Assembly: GCA_051657745.1 (NCBI GenBank)
Contig: JBOFLG010000012.1
Coordinates: 1 to 10,561 of the forward strand
Source: JBOFLG01 sp051657745
GTDB lineage: Bacteria > Actinomycetota > Actinomycetes > Actinomycetales > Dermatophilaceae
Direction of reading: 5' to 3'
DNA length: 10,561 nt
Part shown: piece after piece, positions 6,620 to 10,561 of the stretch
How positions within the stretch are numbered: the first letter of the stretch is position 1
Layout of the letters: each line of letters starts with the position of its first letter
The notes under the pieces: generated by a model
Told to the model about the DNA's origin: nothing
Database searches by the model: none
Seen by the model: the letters and a program-made list of their open reading frames with translations, nothing else
Position numbers and translations under genes: made by a program

Positions 6620-6703
6620 CGAGCCAGGCCATCTCGTCGTCGGTGAGTTCCGCGGCGAGGTCCCGAGCCATCGCGTCCTGACGAAGCGCACGGATCGCCC
6701 GAC
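6520..6703. repeat. Right copy of the ~180-bp mazEF-junction direct repeat
   Basis: This stretch covers the 5' third of mazF and the 3' half of mazE and is about 90 percent identical, by hand alignment, to 3702-3879 in direct orientation. Here both genes are complete on either side of the repeat. Confidence 0.8.
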
Positions 6704-6800
6704 TCACCGTCTCGTCGATCGTCTCGTGGCGTTCGGTGGCCAGTCGAGTCACCCCCGCGCGAATGTCCCGGCTGATCCGAATCGGCGTCGTGTCGGCCAT
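6603..6800 (-). CDS. mazE: Antitoxin of the MazEF-type pair, probable ribbon-helix-helix
   Basis: The 65-residue product begins MADTTPIRISRDIRAGVTRL, with a short beta-strand (TPIRIS) followed by two helices (AGVTRLATERHET and DETVSRAIRALRQ). This is the ribbon-helix-helix pattern of small DNA-binding antitoxins. The acidic C-terminus (LTDDEMAWLDADAR) would wrap the toxin. The ATG at 6800 is preferred over longer frames because a TAGAAT box ends seven bases before it and the preceding frame is not protein-like. The gene overlaps mazF by 17 bases, antitoxin first. It should neutralise MazF and repress its own promoter. Confidence 0.82.
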   Translation of the reverse strand: MADTTPIRISRDIRAGVTRLATERHETIDETVSRAIRALRQDAMARDLAAELTDDEMAWLDADAR

Positions 6801-6807
6801 GCCGGCA

Positions 6808-6813
6808 ATTCTA
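6808..6813 (-). promoter_or_regulatory. -10 box of the mazEF-1 operon, leaderless layout
   Basis: On the minus strand TAGAAT ends seven bases before the antitoxin ATG and no Shine-Dalgarno is present, so transcription should start at or next to the start codon. An 8-bp palindrome TCGATCGA (6831-6838) lies in the -35 region and could bind the antitoxin. No good -35 hexamer is visible. Confidence 0.5.
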
Positions 6814-6891
6814 TTCCGCCGCTTGATAATTCGATCGAGAGCGGTGAAATCTATCGCTGACGCTCGACGTGCCGTAGCGCACCAGCCGGGA

Positions 6892-8148
6892 TCAGCCGGG
6901 GGCGGCCGACATCCAGAGGCTCGAGACGGGGAGCCCGTACAGGCGGTCGGCATACCGGTAGGAACTGTCGCCGGTGTTGAGTACGACGCCGCCGATGAAC
7001 CGGTCGCCGAGCGCGTCGCGCAGGGTCCGCAGAGCGGTGAACTGGCCCCCCGTGAACGACGTCGACGCCTTCACCTCGATCGCCAGGACTCGACCGCCGG
7101 TGAGTTCGAGGACGAGATCGACTTCGAGGCCGTTGCGATCCCGGAAGTGGTAGAGGTCGAACTCGGTGGCCGTCCAGGTCTGCTGCTTGAGCAGTTCCGC
7201 GGTGACGAGCCCTTCGAGCATCGCACCATACGCCTCCCGGTAGGCGATAGTGCCGAGCTGTTCCTGGGTCAGCCGGGTCAGGTGGAGAGCGAGACCGGAG
7301 TCCGTGACCAACGCCTTGCGGCGACCGACCTCGCGTGTGCGCAGGTTCGGGGTCCACGGCGCGAGCGTGGTTACGAGCCCGACATCGGTTAACAGGTCGA
7401 CGTAGGAGGCGATGGTCGCCGCCGGGATCTCCGTCGACCCGGCCAGCGTGGCCTTGACCAGCTCGCCGGACTGCGTGCCCGCGAGCGCTCGCAGCAGCGC
7501 CTCAACCCGGGGTGGGCTGACCTCGCGACGCAACTCGCCCAGGTCGCGTCGCACGACGCCGGACAGGTAGCCGTCGAACCAGCGCCGCCGCATCCGGTCG
7601 GGCAACCTGACACCTTCTGGATATGAGCCACGGGCGATGCAGGCTGCGTAGTCGACCTCGGTGGGAACCCACTGGTCGACGAACGCGCCCAGGTCGGTTG
7701 CCGCAGTGACGAAGTCGTCGTGGCGGGCGAGGATCTCGCCTTGGCTGAGGCCGTACAGCGTGAGGCGTCCGACTCGTCCCGCCAGGCTGTCCGCAAGGCC
7801 ACGGACCCGCAGCAGCGACGCCGACCCGGTGAGGATGAACCGTCCCGGCCGGCGGTCGCGGTCGATGCTGGCCTTCACCGCCAGCGTCAGTTCCGGGTGC
7901 CGCTGGATCTCGTCGATGACCATGACCCGGCCCTTCCCGCGGGCCATGAACCCGGCCGGGTCGGCGACGGCCGCATCCCGCACGGCATCGTCATCGAGAG
8001 TGACGTAGAGCGAGTCCGCTGCCTCGACGAGCTGGCGCGCCAGCGTGCTCTTGCCAACTTGGCGTGCCCCCTCGATCACCAGCCCCGGGAAGTGGTCGAG
8101 CATCTCCCGTGCGACGGGCTCGGCATGGCGTCCAACGAGCTCCGTCAT
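6892..8148 (-). CDS. AAA-family ATPase with DUF4143 domain
   Basis: The 418-residue product has a Walker A motif GARQVGKST (27-35), Walker B VMVIDE (75-80) and a sensor-like strand FILTGSAS (104-111): the AAA_14 ATPase. The C-terminal half is the DUF4143 region, with an endonuclease-fold-like core EVDLVLE (342-348) and IEVKAS (357-362). Length and order match the family's usual architecture. Its biochemical role is not established; it is common and highly variable in copy number in actinomycete and archaeal genomes. The ATG at 8148 follows a TAGCCT box by six bases with no Shine-Dalgarno. The gene is codirectional with mazEF-1, 91 bases away. A deleted second copy lies at 9567-9790. Confidence 0.92.
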   Translation of the reverse strand: MTELVGRHAEPVAREMLDHFPGLVIEGARQVGKSTLARQLVEAADSLYVTLDDDAVRDAAVADPAGFMARGKGRVMVIDEIQRHPELTLAVKASIDRDRRPGRFILTGSASLLRVRGLADSLAGRVGRLTLYGLSQGEILARHDDFVTAATDLGAFVDQWVPTEVDYAACIARGSYPEGVRLPDRMRRRWFDGYLSGVVRRDLGELRREVSPPRVEALLRALAGTQSGELVKATLAGSTEIPAATIASYVDLLTDVGLVTTLAPWTPNLRTREVGRRKALVTDSGLALHLTRLTQEQLGTIAYREAYGAMLEGLVTAELLKQQTWTATEFDLYHFRDRNGLEVDLVLELTGGRVLAIEVKASTSFTGGQFTALRTLRDALGDRFIGGVVLNTGDSSYRYADRLYGLPVSSLWMSAAPG

Positions 8149-8154
8149 ACGTTC

Positions 8155-8160
8155 AGGCTA
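8155..8160 (-). promoter_or_regulatory. -10 box of the ATPase gene, leaderless layout
   Basis: On the minus strand TAGCCT is followed by six bases and then the ATG of the ATPase gene. No Shine-Dalgarno is present. The 22-bp tandem repeats begin seven bases upstream of this box, covering the -35 region. Confidence 0.5.
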
Positions 8161-8166
8161 GCCGCC

Positions 8167-8232
8167 AACTCGTTGAAACGCTGCACCCAACTCGTTGAAA
8201 CGCTGCACCCAACTCGTTGAAACGCTGGGCCG
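8167..8232. repeat. Three tandem 22-bp repeats upstream of the ATPase gene (iteron-like operator)
   Basis: Units start at 8167, 8189 and 8211. The first two are identical over 22 bases; the third matches for 17 (AACTCGTTGAAACGCTG) and then diverges. Each contains the hyphenated palindrome CGTT-GA-AACG (8171-8180, 8193-8202, 8215-8224). A 22-bp period is about two helical turns, so a protein bound to each unit would lie on one DNA face. The position directly upstream of the ATPase -10 box suggests a repressor or activator array. Confidence 0.75.
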
Positions 8233-8330
8233 TCGACATGCCTCGGCTACCGAGCGAGCACGGCCCGCCGGACTCCCGGCTTGCCGCGTCATCCCACCGC
8301 TCTCGTCATGATCGACATGCTCACAGTTCG

Positions 8331-8352
8331 GTACCGTCAGTAGTACCATCAG
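8331..8352 (+). promoter_or_regulatory. Direct repeats and -10 box at the hicAB promoter
   Basis: GTACCGTCAG (8331-8340) and GTACCATCAG (8343-8352) differ at one base and are spaced 12 bp apart. Ribbon-helix-helix antitoxins such as HicB commonly bind closely spaced short repeats, so these are candidate HicB operators. TACCAT (8344-8349), inside the second repeat, ends six bases before the hicA GTG. With no Shine-Dalgarno, this predicts a leaderless, autorepressed mRNA. Confidence 0.5.
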
Positions 8353-8355
8353 GCC

Positions 8356-8601
8356 GTGGCGTCCATCGAGAAGATCCTCGCCGTCCTGAGGGCCAGCCCG
8401 AAGAACGTCCGGTACGCCGATCTGCACAGGATCTGTGAGCAGTACTTCGGGCCGTCGCGAACCAGCGGAGGATCTCACGCGGTGTTCCGCACCCCGTGAC
8501 CCGGCGACCCTCGCGTGAACATCCAGAACGACCACGGCAAGGCCAAGCCGTACCAGGTGCGACAGGTCCTCGCCGCGATCGACACAAAGGAGGCCACCTG
8601 A
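8356..8601 (+). pseudogene. hicA: HicA-type toxin interrupted by an in-frame TGA
   Basis: From the GTG at 8356 the frame reads MASIEKILAVLRASPKNVRY through SGGSHAVFRTP and meets TGA at 8497-8499, codon 48. The same frame then continues without a shift as PGDPRVNIQNDHGKAKPYQV and on to a natural TGA at 8599-8601. Without the internal stop it would be an 81-residue HicA, including the family's conserved GSH active-site His at residue 41 and the C-terminal strand and helix. TGG (Trp) to TGA is the simplest explanation and gives a natural RTPWPGD segment. HicA is an mRNA interferase; truncated after residue 47 it should be dead. The natural stop overlaps the hicB ATG (TGATG). Sequencing error or readthrough remain possible. 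Confidence 0.78.
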
Positions 8602-8948
8602 TGCCGACCGCGCCGACCGCCGACATCTCGCACTACACCTACCGCGTCACCTGGTCCGTCGACGACCAGGAGTTCCTCGCGACCTGCCTCGAGTTCCCCT
8701 CGCTGTCCTGGTTAGCAGCCACTCAGCGCGACGCCCTCGCCGGGCTCGAGAACCTCATCGCCGAGATTGTCCAGGACATGGAGTCCGACGGCGAGGCCGT
8801 TCCGGAGCCGCTCGCCGAGCGAACCTACTCGGGCAAGTTCAACCTCCGAGTCGGTGAGGCACTTCACCGACGCCTGGCCATCGAAGCCGCCCAGGAGAGG
8901 ATCAGCATCAACCAACTCATCGTCCGCCGACTCAGCACCGCCGGCTGA
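8601..8948 (+). CDS. hicB: HicB-family antitoxin
   Basis: The 115-residue product has an N-terminal HicB fold (YRVTWSVDDQEFLATCLEFP, then SLSWLAATQRDALAGLENL) and a C-terminal ribbon-helix-helix at about 78-111 (GKFNLRVGEALHRRLAIEAA, then SINQLIVRRL). The first part normally binds and blocks HicA; the second binds the operon's own promoter. AAAGGAGG at 8586-8593, seven bases before the ATG, gives it a much stronger ribosome binding site than hicA and fixes the start. It overlaps the hicA frame's natural stop as TGATG. It is intact while its toxin partner carries a nonsense codon, so it survives as a solitary antitoxin or regulator. Confidence 0.88.
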   Translation: MPTAPTADISHYTYRVTWSVDDQEFLATCLEFPSLSWLAATQRDALAGLENLIAEIVQDMESDGEAVPEPLAERTYSGKFNLRVGEALHRRLAIEAAQERISINQLIVRRLSTAG

Positions 8949-9128
8949 GTACGCACCGACTGTCGCAGCGTTCAAGGATGGCGACTGCGATCGACGAGCG
9001 ACCCGAGCCCGTGGCGTCATCGGCGACCGGGCCCGCGCGTCGCCGACGCCGGTCGTCGAGCGGGCGGGCACGGTCATCGGCGATATCGTGGCGAAGGGTC
9101 GGGGACGCGAGGGCGCCGGCGGACTTGC
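8949..9128. other. Gene-poor stretch after hicB
   Basis: Open frames exist on both strands but are Arg/Ser-rich or low complexity and have no start signal or recognisable domain. An 11-base word, GTCATCGGCGA, occurs twice (near 9017 and 9074). This may be the lost antitoxin half of the toxin fragment that follows, but no antitoxin pattern can be made out. Confidence 0.3.
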
Positions 9129-9350
9129 GCGCTCACACACGGCATCGACGCGATCGACATCCTGCATGCGGCCGAGAACTGGGCCTACGCCAGCGATCCG
9201 GATGACGACATGCCGGCCAAGCAGTTCGTGCCGGGGTTCGACGGCAGCGGTCGGCTCCTCGAACTCGCCATCGTGACATTCGACAGCGGTCATCAGCTCG
9301 TCATCCATGCGATGAAGGCCCGCCGGAAGTACCACCACCTGCTCGAGTAG
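9129..9350 (+). pseudogene. Fragment of a small toxin-like protein (VIHAMKARRKY type)
   Basis: The plus frame ending at TAG (9348-9350) reads LTHGIDAIDILHAAENWAYA, later GSGRLLELAIVTF and VIHAMKARRKYHHLLE. This resembles small single-domain toxins of the RelE-like/BrnT/DUF4258 group, which share an HGI.. helix, an LLE strand and a terminal HAM..R.K motif. Upstream the frame is open but Arg-rich and has no ATG or GTG before 9210, so the N-terminus and start are lost. It is in the same frame as hicB, separated by hicB's stop. A small hairpin, CTGTC-GCT-GACAG (9351-9363), follows the stop. Family assignment is tentative. Confidence 0.5.
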
Positions 9351-9359
9351 CTGTCGCTG

Positions 9360-9552
9360 ACAGGGGTGAGACCACGGCACCGATCTCGCGCCGCACGTAG
9401 CCGCGGTCGAGTCGGCCGGCGTACCAGCCGGAGGCGAGCCGCCACAGCGTCGGTCCACCCCGATCCACGCCAACACCGGCACCTCACCCGTGACCAGGTC
9501 AGCGATCCGCCAGGCCACGATCTCGGCGTACATCGCACTGCCACCACGGGTC
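9360..9552 (-). pseudogene. Frameshifted coding remnant, family unknown
   Basis: On the minus strand one frame gives AMYAEIVAWRIADLVTGEVP and VLAWIGVD, and a neighbouring frame immediately continues as GPTLWRLASGWYAGRLDRGY and VRREIGAV. Both pieces look like real protein and join through one frameshift, with no start or stop of their own. I do not recognise the family. It directly abuts the decayed ATPase copy. Confidence 0.35.
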
Positions 9553-9566
9553 ACCCCAACCAGTCC

Positions 9567-9790
9567 GACATCGGTCAACGGGTCGACGTAGGAGGTGATG
9601 GGTCGCTACCGGGATCTCCGTCACCCCGGCCAGCGTGGCCTTGACCAGCTCGCCGGACCACGTGCCCGCGAGCGCCCGCGACAGCGGACCCGCTGGTCGA
9701 CGAACGTGTCCAGGTTGGTTGCGGCAGTGGCGAAGTCGTCCTGGCGGGCGAGGAGTTCACCCTGGCCGAGGCCGTACAGCGTGAGGCGCC
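9567..9790 (-). pseudogene. Decayed second copy of the AAA/DUF4143 ATPase gene
   Basis: Two blocks match the intact ATPase gene on the same strand. Bases 9567-9686 match about 7381-7500 (segment SGELVKATLAG to LLTDVG) with a one-base insertion near 9600. Bases 9693-9790 match 7672-7769 without gaps (GRLTLYGLGQGELLARQDDF, then ATNLDTFVDQ). About 170 bases between them, present in the intact gene, are deleted, and the two blocks are in different frames. The Walker A and B region and the nuclease-like C-terminus are absent, so nothing functional remains. Confidence 0.8.
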
Positions 9791-9836
9791 CAGGCTCCGG
9801 CGCGAACGTCATCCGACCTGCATGGCGGCGATGCGT

Positions 9837-9866
9837 CGCGGTAGCCACAAAGTGCTACCGCGGTAG
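9837..9866 (+). promoter_or_regulatory. Inverted-repeat operator of the second antitoxin/MazF operon
   Basis: CGCGGTAGC (9837-9845) and GCTACCGCG (9854-9862) are exact reverse complements around 8 bases. The second arm is also part of a perfect 12-bp palindrome CTACCGCGGTAG (9855-9866). This gives three half-sites (GGTAGC, GCTACC, GGTAGG) in alternating orientation, overlapping the -10 box. Such arrays are typical binding sites for ribbon-helix-helix antitoxins, here probably the product of the next gene. Confidence 0.65.
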
Positions 9867-9869
9867 GAT
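9864..9869 (+). promoter_or_regulatory. -10 box of the second antitoxin/MazF operon, leaderless layout
   Basis: TAGGAT ends six bases before the GTG at 9876, so the transcript should begin at the start codon. It overlaps the last operator half-site, as expected for repression by the encoded antitoxin. Confidence 0.55.
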
Positions 9870-9875
9870 GGCGGG

Positions 9876-10106
9876 GTGAAGCTCAGCATCAGCCTTCCGC
9901 CGGAGGACCTGGCGGCGCTGGACCGCTACGCCGAGGCCGCCGGCGTCACCAGCCGGTCGGCGGCGATCCGGCAAGCGATCCGCCAACTAAGCCACCCAGA
10001 ACTCGATGACGCCTACGCCGCGGCCTGGGACGAGTGGGCGGCATCCGGTGAGGCCGCCGCGTGGGAAGAGACCGAGGGGGACGGGCTCACCGATGCTCCG
10101 CGGTGA
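9876..10106 (+). CDS. Ribbon-helix-helix antitoxin partnered with MazF
   Basis: The 76-residue product begins MKLSISLPPEDLAALDRYAE, then SRSAAIRQAIRQL: the beta-strand, helix, turn, helix of a CopG/MetJ-type DNA-binding antitoxin dimer. The C-terminal third is acidic and Trp-rich (AAAWDEWAASGEAAAWEETE), typical of the segment that threads into a MazF toxin. The GTG start is supported by the TAGGAT box six bases upstream; no strong Shine-Dalgarno is present. It overlaps mazF by 14 bases, antitoxin first. It should autorepress through the inverted repeats at 9837-9866. Confidence 0.88.
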   Translation: MKLSISLPPEDLAALDRYAEAAGVTSRSAAIRQAIRQLSHPELDDAYAAAWDEWAASGEAAAWEETEGDGLTDAPR

Positions 10107-10440
10107 GATCCGGCTGGTCGACCTCGACCCTGCCCGCGACGCCGAGGCAAACAAGCGGAGGCCCGCGGTGGTCGTGAGCAACGATCGCGCCAACGCGACC
10201 GCCGCACGGCTCGGCCGCGGGGTGGTCACCGTGGTCCCGGTCACCAGCAACCTGACCCACGTGTACCCGTTCCAGGTGGCCCTGTCCGCCGAGGAGACTG
10301 GGCTGCGCGTCGACTCGAAGGCGCAGGCCGAGCAGGTCCGGTCGATATCGCTGGGGCGGGTGGGTCCTACCCTCGGGCACGTCCCGGCGCGCCTCATGAC
10401 GCGACTGGACGACGCCCTCCGCCTCCACCTGCAGCTCTGA
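10093..10440 (+). CDS. mazF: MazF/PemK-type endoribonuclease toxin
   Basis: The 115-residue product has all MazF landmarks: GEIRLVDLDP at 4-13, KRRPAVVVSN at 21-30, VVPVTSN at 47-53 with the expected Thr at 51, and SKAQAEQVRSIS at 75-86. It should cleave mRNA when freed from its antitoxin. It is not a recent duplicate of the MazF at 6281-6619: motifs are shared but most other residues differ. I chose the ATG at 10093, which overlaps the antitoxin stop by 14 bases; a longer upstream frame is antitoxin read in another frame. A GC-rich hairpin lies about 37 bases after the stop. Confidence 0.92.
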   Translation: MLRGEIRLVDLDPARDAEANKRRPAVVVSNDRANATAARLGRGVVTVVPVTSNLTHVYPFQVALSAEETGLRVDSKAQAEQVRSISLGRVGPTLGHVPARLMTRLDDALRLHLQL

Positions 10441-10477
10441 GCGCCGCGGCACCGACGGCTCGACGGATGACGGCGGT

Positions 10478-10496
10478 GCGGCTGACGGTCAGCCGC
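10478..10496 (+). terminator. GC-rich hairpin downstream of mazF
   Basis: GCGGCTGAC and GTCAGCCGC are exact complements around one base; in practice a 7-bp stem with a five-base loop. It sits 37 bases past the mazF stop and lacks a T tract, which fits an actinobacterial intrinsic terminator but does not prove one. The remaining 65 bases to the window end show no feature. Confidence 0.45.
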
Positions 10497-10561
10497 CGGT
10501 CCGAGCCTGGGCGCGACCGTCACGGGCCGGCCGACTCGACGGCGGCGAACGGGTCGTCGAG

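Noticed and set aside
8167..8232. CRISPR array
   Set aside because: The three units are directly abutting with no unique spacers, and no cas gene is present.
8497..8499. TGA as a selenocysteine codon in hicA
   Set aside because: No selenocysteine insertion hairpin is evident just downstream and the position fits Trp (TGG). HicA is not a known selenoprotein.
8712..9578. Long minus-strand open frame covering hicB to the ATPase remnant
   Set aside because: Most of it is antisense to hicB and low complexity. Only the 9360-9552 part looks protein-like, and that part needs a frameshift.

Overview
The window is very GC-rich and has strong third-position GC coding bias, frequent GTG starts and Shine-Dalgarno-poor genes. 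It carries families common in actinomycetes: an HTH regulator with a long TPR-like tail beside a NUDIX gene, cupin-AraC, DUF4143 ATPase, MazEF and HicAB. It is best read as accessory chromosome of a high-GC Actinomycetota; the genus cannot be fixed from sequence alone. I see no tRNA, rRNA, CRISPR array or intact insertion sequence.

Left part (1-3697) is fairly ordinary. It holds the end of an XRE-type regulator, a NUDIX hydrolase 17 bases downstream, a gene-poor stretch with a coding remnant and a 15-bp hairpin, and then a divergent pair: an NAD(P)-binding Rossmann protein (minus) and a cupin/AraC regulator (plus). The divergent pair shares a 111-bp spacer holding a perfect 10-bp inverted repeat.

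Middle part (3698-6800) is the most unusual. A 577-residue protein combines three CRE modules spaced exactly 26 residues apart, a Trp/Cys cluster, a long membrane-active-looking region and a C-terminal metzincin-type zinc site. A small two-helix membrane protein gene follows it closely. This two-gene unit lies between two copies of the same junction (araC 3' tail, mazF, mazE). The left copy is a gutted mazEF remnant; the right copy has intact mazEF plus a duplicated 37-base araC tail. The cargo therefore looks inserted into, or accompanied by duplication of, a toxin-antitoxin locus.

Right part (6800-10561) is a defence/toxin-antitoxin zone with much decay. It contains an AAA/DUF4143 ATPase with 22-bp tandem repeats upstream, a hicAB pair whose hicA has an in-frame TGA, and an approximately 930-base gene graveyard (a toxin fragment, an unidentified frameshifted fragment, and a second DUF4143 ATPase copy with an internal deletion). 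It ends with a second, intact antitoxin/MazF pair under an elaborate inverted-repeat operator.

Across this right part, four operons (mazEF-1, the ATPase, hicAB, mazEF-2) share one promoter layout: a TANNNT box ending 6 or 7 bases before the start codon, with no Shine-Dalgarno. This predicts leaderless mRNAs. By contrast, the Rossmann gene, araC, the metallopeptidase and the small membrane protein all have recognisable ribosome binding sites. All alignments and motif positions were made by eye.
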